DNA of 64,000 nt from Microbacterium sp. BLY (GTDB taxonomy: Bacteria; Actinomycetota; Actinomycetes; Actinomycetales; Microbacteriaceae). The notes beneath the pieces were generated by a model. The model made no database searches. It saw only the letters and a program-made list of their open reading frames with translations, and was not told the origin of the DNA. Every line of letters begins with the position of its first letter. Position 1 is the first letter of the stretch. A program made the translations under genes and the position numbers. Positions 33,040-42,199 of the stretch are shown one piece after another. The stretch spans positions 1,736,001 to 1,800,000 of the forward strand of contig NZ_JAGKSR010000001.1 of NCBI RefSeq assembly GCF_017939615.1. The letters are read 5' to 3'.

Positions 33040-34200
33040 TCAGACGTCGTAGTCCACGACGACGCGGTCGCTCGTGGGGTGGGACTGGCAGGTGAGCACG
33101 TACCCGCGCTCCAGCTCGTCCGGTTCGAGGGCGTAGTTCTCGGTCATCGTGACGCTGCCCTCGATGACCCGCGCCCGGCACGTGCCGCACACGCCGCCCG
33201 CGCACGCGAACGGGGCGTCCGGCCGGACGCGCAGGGCGGCGTTCAGCACGGACTCGCGCGCCGCCACCGGGCTCTCCACGGTCGAGGAGACACCGTCGAG
33301 GGTGACCTCGATGCGCACGGTCTTCTCGCCGGAGCGCACCGTCACCGGACGCGCCGCTCGCACCGGCTCGTCCCCGGTTGTGAAAAGCTCGAACCGCACA
33401 TGCTCCCGGGGGACCCCCACGTCGGCGAGCACCTCGCGGCAGAGGTCGACGAGCGCGAGCGGCCCGCACAGGAACCATTCGTCCACGTCGGCCGGGTCGA
33501 TGAGGGCGCCGAGGATCGTGCGCAGCTTCTCCTCGTCGATGCGCCCGGACAGCACCGGAGCCGTGCGCTGCTCGCGCGACAGCACGTGGTGCAGCGTGAG
33601 ACGCGTCGGGTAGCGGTCCTTGAGGTCGGCGAGGTCCTCGAGGAACATGACGTCGAGCGTCGAGCGGTTCGTGTAGAGCAGGGTGAAACGCGCCGTCTGC
33701 GAGCGCGAGAGGACGGTGTGCGCGAGCGCCATGAGCGGGGTGATGCCGCTGCCGGCCGCGATGCCGACGAGATGCTTCTCGTCCAGATCGTCGAGACCGG
33801 ACGTGAAGGTGCCCTGCGGGCTCATGACGTCGATGCGGAAGCCGGGGTGCAGGCCGGTCTGCGCCCACGTCGAGAACAGGCCGCCCTCATCGCGCTTGAC
33901 CGCCACGCTCAGCCGGGTGGGTCCACCGTCGGTGCGATGCTCGGGCGCACGGCACAGCGAGTAGGAGCGCCGCACCTCCACACCGTCCAGCGTGGTCCGC
34001 AGCGCCACGTACTGCCCGGGCAGGTGGTCGTACTCGTCGGCGAGCTCGGCCGGCACCGTGAAGGTGACCTCGACGGAGTCGTCGGTGAGCGGGCGGACGT
34101 CTTCGACCGCGAGCGTATGGAACCTGGCGCGACCCCGCGCGCGGGTGGGGGAGGGGGCGGCCGGGGGCGTCGTCGCCGGGGCCGGGGAGAACAGCGACAT
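33040..34200 (-). CDS. paaE: Phenylacetyl-CoA epoxidase reductase subunit
   Basis: A 386-residue reductase passing electrons from NADPH to the PaaABCD oxygenase. After a Pro/Ala-rich N terminus come the FAD domain (RRSYSLC), the NAD(P) domain (GIAAGSGITPLMA, FLCGPLALV) and a C-terminal plant-type [2Fe-2S] ferredoxin domain with CAGGVCGTC and a distant fourth Cys in YVLTCQSHP. This order is the PaaE arrangement. Its ATG shares a base with the paaD stop (TGATG), so the subunits are coupled. Confidence 0.95.
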   Translation of the reverse strand: MSLFSPAPATTPPAAPSPTRARGRARFHTLAVEDVRPLTDDSVEVTFTVPAELADEYDHLPGQYVALRTTLDGVEVRRSYSLCRAPEHRTDGGPTRLSVAVKRDEGGLFSTWAQTGLHPGFRIDVMSPQGTFTSGLDDLDEKHLVGIAAGSGITPLMALAHTVLSRSQTARFTLLYTNRSTLDVMFLEDLADLKDRYPTRLTLHHVLSREQRTAPVLSGRIDEEKLRTILGALIDPADVDEWFLCGPLALVDLCREVLADVGVPREHVRFELFTTGDEPVRAARPVTVRSGEKTVRIEVTLDGVSSTVESPVAARESVLNAALRVRPDAPFACAGGVCGTCRARVIEGSVTMTENYALEPDELERGYVLTCQSHPTSDRVVVDYDV

Positions 34201-34700
34201 CAGTGCACCTTGAAGTGGTCGAAGGGTTCCAGGCAGGCCCGGCACTCGTACAGCGCCTTGCACGAGGTCGACCCGAAGCGGGAGACCTCGCGGGTGTCGA
34301 GCGAGCCGCACCGCGGGCAGCGCACGCTGAGCGCGAGCCGGATCGGGCCGGACGGCACGGCCGCGCGGCCGCTGGGCGGTGCGATCCCGTACTCGCGGAG
34401 CTTCTGCTTCCCGGCGTCGCTCATCCAGTCGGTCGTCCATGCGGGGGACAGCACGAGCCGCACCTCGACATCGCCGAACCCCGCGGCCGTCAGCGCGAGC
34501 ACGACGTCGTCGCGGATCGTGTCCATGGCCGGGCACCCGCTGTAGGTCGGCGTGATGTCGACGACGACGCGCTCGCCGCGGATCTCGACCGCCCGCAGCA
34601 CGCCGAGGTCCTCGATCGTGAGCACCGGCACCTCCGGGTCCGGGACGGCGGCGGCGATCCGCCAGGCCTCGGCCTGCGCGCCAGCGGTCCGGGTCACCAT
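34200..34700 (-). CDS. paaD: Phenylacetyl-CoA epoxidase assembly protein PaaD
   Basis: A 166-residue protein with an N-terminal MIP18/DUF59 fold (DPEVPVLTIEDLGVLR, TPTYSGCPAMDTI with the conserved Cys) and a C-terminal zinc-ribbon-like part (CPRCGS, then CKALYECRAC). PaaD is required for phenylacetyl-CoA epoxidation and is related to iron-sulfur assembly factors. The ATG overlaps the paaC stop by 7 bases, and the stop shares a base with the paaE start. Confidence 0.95.
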   Translation of the reverse strand: MVTRTAGAQAEAWRIAAAVPDPEVPVLTIEDLGVLRAVEIRGERVVVDITPTYSGCPAMDTIRDDVVLALTAAGFGDVEVRLVLSPAWTTDWMSDAGKQKLREYGIAPPSGRAAVPSGPIRLALSVRCPRCGSLDTREVSRFGSTSCKALYECRACLEPFDHFKVH

Positions 34701-35581
34701 GAGGCCCCCGGGTGCCGACGTGCCAACACCTGCATCTCCGCGAGGATGTGCCCGAGCGGGGTCGCGTGCGCGCCGTTCCGGCCGCCCGCCGACGACGCCG
34801 ACACCTGCGGCACCGCGAGCTCGGCCTCCGCGAAGACGGTGGCGATGACCGCGTCGAACGGCGCACGGAGGGTCGACGGGCGCACGGCGACGTCGCCCAG
34901 TCGATCGATCAGGGGTTCGTCGCGGAAGAGCTCGTCCACGTAGGGCCACACGTCCGTGAGGGCACGGATCATCCGCCGCCGCGACTCCTCCGTTCCGCCC
35001 GCGAGGCGCAGCACCCACTGCACGGCGTGGTCGCGGTGGTAGTCGACCTCCTTCAGGGCCTTCTCGGCGATGGCCGCGAAGGTGGGCTCGGTGCTCGCAC
35101 GGAGGGCGGTGTACAGCTCCACCAGGTAGACCGAGGCGACGAGCTGTCGGGCGATGGTCTGCGCGAAGTCGCCGTTCGGCTGCTCCATGATCCAGGCGCT
35201 GCGGAACTCGGGCTCGTCGCGGAAGTACGCGAGGTCGTCTTCGGAGCGTCCGTCCCACGTGCCGGCGAAGTGCAGGAAGGAACGGGCGTGCCCCAGGAGG
35301 TCGAGCGCGATGTTGCCCAGGGCGACGTCCTCCTCCAGCTCGGGGGCGCGGGAGATCCAGGCGCCCAGCTGCTGCGACAGGATGAGCGCGTCGTCGCCCA
35401 GCCACAGTGCGTACTCGGCGATGTCGGCGCTCGCCGCGGTCGTGCCGGCGCCGGCGAGCTCCTCGCTGAGCCGCAGCTCGTCGACGCTGACATCGCCGTG
35501 CGCATCCCCGTGGGCGTCGAGTCCCTGTGCCGGGCCGGGTCCCTGAGCGGAGCTGGGTCCCTGAGCGTGTCGAAGGGTCAC
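34694..35581 (-). CDS. paaC: Phenylacetyl-CoA epoxidase subunit PaaC
   Basis: A 295-residue ferritin-like helical subunit that pairs with PaaA as the structural, non-catalytic half. Recognisable segments: YALWLGDDALILSQQLG near residue 47, LALDLLGHARS-type helix (NIALDLLGHARSF), and LKEVDYHRDHAVQWVLRLAGG. The GTG start overlaps the paaB stop (GTGA). The first 40 residues (VTLRHAQGPSSAQGPGPAQG and on) are not typical of PaaC; they are translated from a dispersed repeat (35538-35579), so this gene appears to have gained an N-terminal extension. Confidence 0.94.
   Translation of the reverse strand: MTLRHAQGPSSAQGPGPAQGLDAHGDAHGDVSVDELRLSEELAGAGTTAASADIAEYALWLGDDALILSQQLGAWISRAPELEEDVALGNIALDLLGHARSFLHFAGTWDGRSEDDLAYFRDEPEFRSAWIMEQPNGDFAQTIARQLVASVYLVELYTALRASTEPTFAAIAEKALKEVDYHRDHAVQWVLRLAGGTEESRRRMIRALTDVWPYVDELFRDEPLIDRLGDVAVRPSTLRAPFDAVIATVFAEAELAVPQVSASSAGGRNGAHATPLGHILAEMQVLARRHPGASW
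35538..35579. repeat. Dispersed repeat copy 1 at the paaB/paaC junction
   Basis: The element GGGTCCCTGAGCGTGTCG plus AAGGGTC lies at 35555-35579. Its left part is repeated just before it (GGGTCCCTGAGCGGAGCT, 35538-35555) and in weaker form near 35519-35536. It is translated on the minus strand as the first residues of PaaC. The pattern CTTCGAC...CTCAGGGACC resembles abundant short repeats I know from actinobacterial genomes. Confidence 0.8.
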
Positions 35582-35907
35582 AGGTGCGGCACCCCCTCGG
35601 AGGCGGTGTAGTACACCGCGTGCCGATAGTTCTTGCCGGCGGGGCTCTCGAAGTACGCCCCCTTGGCGTCGGGGTCGCTCGTGGTGATCGCCTCGGCGGG
35701 GACCGCCCAGATCGACACGCCCTCGCCCCGGCGGGTGTAGAGGTCGCGAGCGTTGCGGATGGCCATGTCGGCGTCCGGGGCGTGCAGCGAGCCGACGTGC
35801 ACGTGGCTCAGACCGCGGTTCGCCCGCACGAAGATCTCCCACAGGGGCCAGACCTCGCGGCCCTGGGTCCCTGAGTTCGTCGAAGGGTCGGCTCCGGGGG
35901 TCGCCAT
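35578..35907 (-). CDS. paaB: Phenylacetyl-CoA epoxidase subunit PaaB
   Basis: A 109-residue PaaB, the small subunit that bridges PaaAC heterodimers. Core motifs: WPLWEIFVRANRGLSHVHVG, SLHAPDADMAIRNARDLYTRR and the C-terminal KNYRHAVYYTASEGVPHL. The first 16 residues ([16 protein letters not shown]) come from a dispersed repeat copy at 35865-35890 and precede the conserved start of the fold. ATG shares one base with the paaA stop (TGATG); the stop overlaps the paaC GTG. Confidence 0.95.
   Translation of the reverse strand: MATPGADPSTNSGTQGREVWPLWEIFVRANRGLSHVHVGSLHAPDADMAIRNARDLYTRRGEGVSIWAVPAEAITTSDPDAKGAYFESPAGKNYRHAVYYTASEGVPHL
35865..35890. repeat. Dispersed repeat copy 2 in the 5' end of paaB
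   Basis: GGGTCCCTGAGTTCGTCG plus AAGGGTCG is the same element as copy 1 with three changes in the centre and the same orientation. It is translated in frame as PaaB residues about 6-14 (ADPSTNSGTQG). Confidence 0.8.
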
Positions 35908-36902
35908 CACGCCACCGCCCCTTCGACAGGCTCCGGGCTCAGGCGGGTGCGCTGCTTGCGGGCGTACTCGGCGGCGGCCTCCCGCACCCACGCGCCCTCG
36001 TCGTGCGCCGTGCGGCGGCGCTCCAGGCGCTCGGCGTTGCAGGGCCCGTTGCCGCGCAGCACCTGGAAGAACTCGTCCCAGTCGATCTCGCCCATCTCGT
36101 AGCGACCGGTCTCCTCGTCGAAGCGGAGGTCCGGATCAGGCAGGGTGACGCCGAGGATCTCGGCCTGCGGCACGAGCATGCCGACGAAGCGCTGCCGCAG
36201 CTCGTCGTTGGAGAAGCGCTTGATCTTCCAGGCCATCGACTGGGCGGAGTTGGGGGACTGGTCGTCGGGCGGCCCGAACATCGCCAGGCTCGGCCAGTAC
36301 CAGCGGTCCACCGCGTCCTGCGCCATCTGCCGCTGCTCGTCGGTGCCGCGCATGAGGGTGAGGAGGATCTCGAACCCCTGGCGCTGATGGAACGACTCCT
36401 CCTTGCAGATGCGCACCATCGCGCGGCCGTAGGGACCGTAGGAGGCGCGGCACAGGGGCACCTGGTTGCAGATCGCGGCGCCGTCGACGAGCCAGCCGAT
36501 CGCGCCCATGTCGGCCCACGTGGGGGTGGGGTAGTTGAAGATCGAGGAGTACTTCGCCTTGCCGGAGATGAGCTGGTCCATCATCTCGTCGCGGGTGATG
36601 CCGAGCGTCTGCGCGGCGGAATAGAGGTAGAGCCCGTGCCCCGCCTCGTCCTGCACTTTCGCCATGAGGATCGCCTTGCGCTTGAGGCTCGGCGCACGCG
36701 TGATCCAGTTGCCCTCGGGCTGCATGCCGATGATCTCGGAGTGGGCGTGCTGGGAGATCTGCCGGATGAGGGTCTTGCGGTAGGCCTCGGGCATCCAGTC
36801 GCGGGGTTCGATGCGCTGCTCGTTCGCGATCAGCTCGTGGAACACGCGCTCCTCGTCGGAGGTCTCGCCGTCCACGAGGGACAGGTCTGCGGGACTGGTC
36901 AT
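35907..36902 (-). CDS. paaA: Phenylacetyl-CoA epoxidase catalytic subunit PaaA
   Basis: A 331-residue di-iron oxygenase subunit, first gene of the epoxidase operon, adding one oxygen atom to the ring of phenylacetyl-CoA. Di-iron ligands are visible in [15 protein letters not shown] and [15 protein letters not shown]. Substrate-site helices such as [19 protein letters not shown] are conserved. I start at the second of two adjacent ATGs because GAGGAG then has a 6-base spacer. The last residues ([12 protein letters not shown]) come from a dispersed repeat (35918-35946). The operator at 36931-36953 lies 28 bases upstream. Confidence 0.96.
   Translation of the reverse strand: MTSPADLSLVDGETSDEERVFHELIANEQRIEPRDWMPEAYRKTLIRQISQHAHSEIIGMQPEGNWITRAPSLKRKAILMAKVQDEAGHGLYLYSAAQTLGITRDEMMDQLISGKAKYSSIFNYPTPTWADMGAIGWLVDGAAICNQVPLCRASYGPYGRAMVRICKEESFHQRQGFEILLTLMRGTDEQRQMAQDAVDRWYWPSLAMFGPPDDQSPNSAQSMAWKIKRFSNDELRQRFVGMLVPQAEILGVTLPDPDLRFDEETGRYEMGEIDWDEFFQVLRGNGPCNAERLERRRTAHDEGAWVREAAAEYARKQRTRLSPEPVEGAVA
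35918..35946. repeat. Dispersed repeat copy 3 at the 3' end of paaA, inverted
   Basis: CCCCTTCGACAGGCTCCGGG followed by CTCAGGCGG is a longer variant of the same element in the opposite orientation. It is translated as the PaaA C-terminal peptide LSPEPVEG, a peptide typical of repeat-derived protein tails. Confidence 0.78.
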
Positions 36903-36930
36903 CATCGACTCCTCGGGGTCCGGTCGTTCT

Positions 36931-36953
36931 TTACTGACCGATCGTTAGGTAAT
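36931..36953. promoter_or_regulatory. PaaR-type operator 1 upstream of paaA
   Basis: TTACTGACCGATCGTTAGGT plus AAT is an imperfect palindrome matching three other sites in the window (core CTGACCGATCGGTCAG). It lies 28 bases upstream of paaA. On the minus strand a possible -35 TTGAAT (36975-36980) and -10 AGAATT (36951-36956) with 18-bp spacing abut it, so a bound repressor would cover the start of transcription. Confidence 0.85.
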
Positions 36954-36989
36954 TCTGACACACGGGACCGCCGTATTCAAGGAGGCCGC

Positions 36990-37409
36990 TCAGCGCGAGC
37001 GCGCGACCAGGGCCAGCAGGGCGCGTCCGTACGCCTCCGCCGGATCCGGGTGCTCGAACCGCAGCGCCTCGCCCGCGATCTCGATCTCGACGCGGAACGT
37101 GTCGGGGAGGCGGGTGAGCGCGCGGAAGGTCCCCCGCAGCAGATCCCGCAGCTGGTCCTCCCGCGGCAGCCAGACCGCATCCGCGAGGGTCACGGCGTCC
37201 AGGGCCCATTCCGTCGTGCCGTTGAATGCGAGGTCGGTGCCCGCCGGGGTCTGCCGGGCCTCGATCGTCATGGCGCTGACGGTGAAGACGTCGGCTTCCG
37301 CCTCCAGCTCCACCTCGTCGGGCAGATCGAGCTGGAACCAGTCACCCTCCGCGGGCTTCCAGGTCAGGCCGGCATCGCGCAGCGCGACGGCGAGTTCGCG
37401 GGTGATCAT
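36990..37409 (-). CDS. Conserved actinobacterial protein of unknown function
   Basis: A 139-residue soluble protein that starts MITRELAVALRDAGLTWKPA and carries TPAGTDLAFNGTTEWALDAVTLADAVWLPREDQLRDLL. Proteins with this pattern are widespread in Actinobacteria and are sometimes labelled pilus-assembly protein CpaE, which I think is a misannotation since no ATPase motifs are present. Divergent from recQ (89-base gap). It ends about 37 bases from the paaA operator, so it is not obviously part of that operon. Function unknown. Confidence 0.8.
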   Translation of the reverse strand: MITRELAVALRDAGLTWKPAEGDWFQLDLPDEVELEAEADVFTVSAMTIEARQTPAGTDLAFNGTTEWALDAVTLADAVWLPREDQLRDLLRGTFRALTRLPDTFRVEIEIAGEALRFEHPDPAEAYGRALLALVARSR

Positions 37410-37498
37410 TCCTCCACGCTACGGCTCTTCCGGACCTTCTCCTGAGATCGCGGTCGGCGGGCGGAGTCTTGTCGGCGGCCTGGGGCAGAGTGGAGGGC

Positions 37499-39625
37499 AT
37501 GACCTCCACGACTGCCGCACCCCTCCGTGACGCCGCCCGCGCCGCCCTCGGGGAGCTCGTCGGCCGCCCCGACGTCGACTTCCACGACGGCCAGTACGAG
37601 GCGATCGAGGCGCTGGTCGAGGGGCGTCGCCGGGCGCTGGTGGTGCAGCGCACGGGATGGGGGAAGTCGGCGGTGTACTTCGTCGCGACCCTCCTCCGCC
37701 GCCGGCAGGGGGCCGGTCCCACCGTGCTCGTATCTCCGCTCCTGGCGCTCATGCGCGACCAGATCGCCGCGGCCGAGCGCGCGGGGGTGCGTGCGGTCGC
37801 CATCAACTCGACGAACGCCCACGAATGGGCCGAGGTACAGGAGAGCCTCGCGCGCGACGAGGTCGACGTGCTCCTCGTCTCGCCCGAGCGACTGAACAAT
37901 CCCGCGTTCCGGGAGGAGCAGCTGCCGGCGCTCGTCGCGCGGCTCGGCATGCTCGTGGTCGACGAGGCGCACTGCATCAGCGACTGGGGGCACGACTTCC
38001 GTCCCGACTACCGCCGCCTGCGCGACCTCATCGCGCAGATGCCCGCCGACGTGCCCGTGCTCGCCACGACCGCGACGGCGAACAGTCGCGTGGTCGCCGA
38101 CGTCGCGGAGCAGCTGGGGGCTCTTCCTGATGGCGAGGGCGGGGCCGAGCCGGTCCCGGTGCTCACGATCCGCGGCCCGCTCGCCCGCACCTCGCTGCGG
38201 CTCGGCGTGCTCCGCCTCCGCGACTCGGCGAGCCGCCTGGCCTGGCTGCTCAGCCATCTCGACGACCTCCCCGGCAGCGGCATCATCTACACGCTCACGG
38301 TCGCGGCCGCGAACGACACCGCGCGTCTCCTGCGGGACCACGGTCACGACGTGCGCGCCTACACCGGGCAGACCGACCCCGAGGAGCGGGCGGAGGCCGA
38401 GGGCCTGCTCAAGCGGAACGAGGTGAAGGCGCTCGTCGCGACCAGCGCGCTCGGGATGGGGTTCGACAAACCGGACTTGGGGTTCGTCGTGCATCTCGGA
38501 GCGCCGTCCTCGCCCGTCGCGTACTACCAGCAGGTCGGCCGAGCGGGGCGCGCGAGCGAGAGCGCCGACGTGCTCCTGCTTCCCGGGGCCGAGGATCGCG
38601 ACATCTGGCACTACTTCGCCACGGCGTCGATGCCCGATCGGGAGCGCGCCGAGCGGGTCATCGGCGCCCTTGGCGACAGCCCGATCTCGACGCCGGCGCT
38701 GGAGGCCCTCGTCGACATCCGCCGCACGCCCCTCGAGCTCCTGCTGAAGGTGCTCGACGTGGACGGTGCCGTGCGGCGCGTGCAGGGCGGGTGGGTCGCG
38801 ACGGGGCGCCCGTGGACGTACGACGCCGAGCGCTACGAGCGCATCGCCGCCGAGCGGGTCGCGGAGCAGCAGCACATGCTCGAGTACGAGCGCACCGACG
38901 GCTGCCGCATGGCGTTCCTGCAGCGGACGCTCGATGACGACACCGCCGCGCCCTGCGGGCGCTGCGACAACTGCGCCGGGGTCTGGTTCCCCCAGGAGGT
39001 CGCGTCGACCGCGAGCGCGCAGGCCGCGGAGTCGCTGGATCGCGTCGGGGTGCCGGTCGAACCGCGTCGGGCCTGGCCGACGGGTGCCGACCGGCTCGAC
39101 GTGCCGGTGCGGGGCCGCATCCCCGCAGACGAGCAGGCCGCCGAGGGCCGGGCGCTGGCGCGGTTGACGGACCTCGGCTGGGGCGGCGCGCTGCGCGAGA
39201 TCTTCGCTGCGGGTGCCGCCGACGCCCCTGTCGCTCCGGCGCTGCTCCAGGCCTGTGTCCGCGTGCTGGCGGGGTGGGGATGGGCGGAGCGACCGGTCGC
39301 CGTGGTCGCCATGCCCTCCCGGTCGCATCCGCAGCTCGTCGATTCGCTCGCCCGCGGGCTCTCGGAGATCGGGCGACTCCCGTACCTCGGGGCGCTGGAG
39401 TGGCGGGGCGGCGGGCCGTCAGGGCAGGCAGGCGGAAACAGCGTCTTCCGGCTCGCCGGAGTGTGGGACCGGTTCGACACCGCGCACCTCGAGATCCCCT
39501 CCGGCCCGGTGCTCCTCGTCGACGACCTCATCGACAGCCGCTGGACCATGACGGTCGCCGCGCGCGCCCTGCGGCAGGCCGGGGCCACGGCCGTGCTGCC
39601 CTTCGCACTCGGCCTGCGCGGCTGA
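37499..39625 (+). CDS. RecQ-family DNA helicase with C-terminal phosphoribosyltransferase-like domain
   Basis: A 708-residue superfamily 2 helicase, 3'-5' polarity expected. Motif I reads QRTGWGKS near residue 50 (Trp in place of the usual Gly/Ser). Then come LVSPLLALMRDQI, DEAHCISDWGHDFRPDY, LATTATA, the motif V-VI region ATSALGMGFDKPDLGFVVH and QQVGRAGRA. A zinc-binding segment with CGRCDNC is present near residue 490. After about residue 600 there is a PRTase-like domain ending GPVLLVDDLIDSRWTMTVAARAL, whose DD motif resembles a PRPP loop. Start at MTSTTAAP with GGAGG just upstream. Likely a repair helicase; the extra domain's role is unknown. Confidence 0.9.
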   Translation: MTSTTAAPLRDAARAALGELVGRPDVDFHDGQYEAIEALVEGRRRALVVQRTGWGKSAVYFVATLLRRRQGAGPTVLVSPLLALMRDQIAAAERAGVRAVAINSTNAHEWAEVQESLARDEVDVLLVSPERLNNPAFREEQLPALVARLGMLVVDEAHCISDWGHDFRPDYRRLRDLIAQMPADVPVLATTATANSRVVADVAEQLGALPDGEGGAEPVPVLTIRGPLARTSLRLGVLRLRDSASRLAWLLSHLDDLPGSGIIYTLTVAAANDTARLLRDHGHDVRAYTGQTDPEERAEAEGLLKRNEVKALVATSALGMGFDKPDLGFVVHLGAPSSPVAYYQQVGRAGRASESADVLLLPGAEDRDIWHYFATASMPDRERAERVIGALGDSPISTPALEALVDIRRTPLELLLKVLDVDGAVRRVQGGWVATGRPWTYDAERYERIAAERVAEQQHMLEYERTDGCRMAFLQRTLDDDTAAPCGRCDNCAGVWFPQEVASTASAQAAESLDRVGVPVEPRRAWPTGADRLDVPVRGRIPADEQAAEGRALARLTDLGWGGALREIFAAGAADAPVAPALLQACVRVLAGWGWAERPVAVVAMPSRSHPQLVDSLARGLSEIGRLPYLGALEWRGGGPSGQAGGNSVFRLAGVWDRFDTAHLEIPSGPVLLVDDLIDSRWTMTVAARALRQAGATAVLPFALGLRG

Positions 39626-39650
39626 GCAGCGGCGCGCGGGCCGCCCGCTC

Positions 39651-40418
39651 TCAGTCGTCGGCCGGTGCCACGGGCGGCGGCCAGGTGGTCGCGCCGAGTT
39701 CGCGGGAGACGTTGCGGGCCGTCTCCCGCAGGGCCTGCACGACCGCGTCGGAGGGGGGCGCATCCGACGTCGGCAGCACGATGGCGACGGCCGCGACGAT
39801 CGTGTTCGACGCGTCCGCGATCGGTGCCGCGAGGGACGACTCGCCGAGGACGGCCTCATCGCTCTCCGCCGCCGTCCCGCGCTCCGCGATCCCCGGCAAC
39901 TCGAGCGTGAGCCGCGCGACGTCCGTGACCGTGTCGCCCGTGAGGGAGCGCAGCGGCTCGGCGAACACGCTCCGCTGGAACGCCTGGTCGTACGCGAGGA
40001 GCACCTTGCCCATCGCTGACGCGTGGGCGGGGACCGCCATCCCGGTCTCCAGCATCTGCGGGCTGTCGTCCGGACGGAGGTTGTGGTGAATGACGAGCAC
40101 GTCGGTGAGGTGCGGGGCTCCGAGTCGCACCGACAGGCCGGTGCGCCGCGCGAGCTCCTGCGTCCACCGCATCGCGCGGGCACGCACGTCCAGCGTGTCG
40201 AGATAGACGTTGCTCAGCCGCAGGAGGGTGGGGCCGAGCATGTAGCGCTGGCCGCCGCGTTCCTTCGCGACGAGGCCGTGCGCGCGCAGCGACTTCACCA
40301 GCCCGTGCACCGTCGACGGGGGAAGCCCCAGCGCCGACGACAGGTCGGTGATGCCGAGGTGACGGGCGCCCTGCAGCAGGTCGAGGATCTTCGCGGCGCG
40401 GTCGATGGCCTGGATCAC
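39651..40418 (-). CDS. IclR-family regulator of the dihydroxyacetone kinase operon
   Basis: A 255-residue IclR protein with N-terminal winged helix (IQAIDRAAKILDLLQGA, LGLPPSTVHGLVKSLRAHGLV) and a C-terminal effector domain (SVRLGAPHLTDVLVIHHN, AHASAMGKVLLAYD). GTG start five bases after GGAGG; the longer frame has no ribosome site. It is divergent from dhaK with a 147-base gap holding a consensus-like promoter and an ATTCG-N7-CGAAT palindrome, so control of dhaKLM, perhaps in response to glycerol or dihydroxyacetone, is likely. Confidence 0.9.
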   Translation of the reverse strand: MIQAIDRAAKILDLLQGARHLGITDLSSALGLPPSTVHGLVKSLRAHGLVAKERGGQRYMLGPTLLRLSNVYLDTLDVRARAMRWTQELARRTGLSVRLGAPHLTDVLVIHHNLRPDDSPQMLETGMAVPAHASAMGKVLLAYDQAFQRSVFAEPLRSLTGDTVTDVARLTLELPGIAERGTAAESDEAVLGESSLAAPIADASNTIVAAVAIVLPTSDAPPSDAVVQALRETARNVSRELGATTWPPPVAPADD

Positions 40419-40471
40419 GCGTCCTCCTTCCGGTCGTCGTCGAGCCGGTGGTCCCGGTCGCCGGGTCGACC

Positions 40472-40526
40472 TTGACAACCCGGCAGGCTCCGAGCATATT
40501 CGACATTGACGAATCCTTTTCGGATT
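40472..40526 (+). promoter_or_regulatory. dhaK promoter and candidate IclR operator
   Basis: TTGACA at 40472-40477 and CATATT at 40495-40500 are spaced by 17 bp, a near-consensus housekeeping promoter pointing to dhaK. Immediately downstream, ATTCG-N7-CGAAT (40498-40514) is a perfect palindrome of the same 5/6-7-5/6 architecture as the IclR sites at 20755. AATCC-N5-GGATT (40512-40526) overlaps its right arm. The operator overlaps the start region, so it suits repression. AAAGGAG precedes the dhaK ATG by 8 bases. Confidence 0.75.
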
Positions 40527-40565
40527 TTCGCTCGAGACTCACGCCGCATCAAAGGAGATCGCAGG

Positions 40566-41554
<989 letters not shown>

Positions 41555-41558
<4 letters not shown>

Positions 41559-42199
41559 TGGCGGCGATCGGCACCGACGTCCTCGTCGACTGGGTCTCCC
41601 GCTATCGCGAGGCGGTGACCGCCCAGCGCGACTGGCTCACCGAACTCGACTCCGCGATCGGCGACGCCGATCACGGCGCGAACATGGCCCGCGGGTTCGC
41701 GGCCGTAGGGGAGAAGCTCTCCGCCGCGACGCCGACGACCGTCGACGAGCTCCTCAAGAGCGTGGGCATGACGCTCGTGAGCTCGGTGGGCGGCGCGAGC
41801 GGGCCGCTCTACGGCACGTTCTTCCTGCGCATGGGCATGTCCGCCGGCGCGGTGACGACGCTCGACGGCCCTGGCCTCGCCGCGGCCCTCCGGGCGGGAC
41901 TCGAGGGCATCGTCGCCCGGGGCAAGGCCGAGGCGGGGGACAAGACGATGTTCGATGCGATGGCGCCCGCGGTCGATGCGTTCGATGCGGCTCTCGCCGG
42001 CGGAGCGGACGCGGCGTCCGCCGCACGCGCGGCCGCGGATGCGGCCGCCGCGGGACGGGATGCGACGGTGCCGCTCGTCGCCCGCAAGGGACGCGCCAGC
42101 TATCTCGGCGAGCGCAGCGCGGGCCATCTCGATCCGGGGGCGGCGTCCACCGCGATCCTGTTCGAGACGCTCGCCGCGGCCCTCGCGGACGCCGGATGA
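41555..42199 (+). CDS. dhaL: Dihydroxyacetone kinase subunit DhaL
   Basis: A 214-residue all-helical ADP-binding subunit. Nucleotide/Mg motifs: [21 protein letters not shown] near residue 30 with three Asp ligands, [19 protein letters not shown] near 74, and the C-terminal [18 protein letters not shown] near 178. Either of two adjacent ATGs (41555, 41558) may start it. In PTS-type kinases DhaL keeps its ADP bound and is recharged by DhaM. The stop overlaps the dhaM ATG (ATGA). Confidence 0.95.

Noticed and set aside
34205..34235. Another copy of the dispersed repeat (TCGAAGGGTTCC) in paaD
   Set aside because: It encodes the normal PaaD C terminus (LEPFDHFKVH) and lacks the CTCAGGGACC half, so the similarity is by chance.
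35578..35946. Frameshift or assembly error at the paaA/paaB/paaC junctions
   Set aside because: The odd terminal peptides first looked like errors, but all three frames remain open with intact coupled start/stop overlaps, and the odd peptides match copies of one repeat.
36990..37409. Pilus assembly ATPase CpaE
   Set aside because: The 139-residue protein has no Walker motifs and no Tad/pilus genes nearby.
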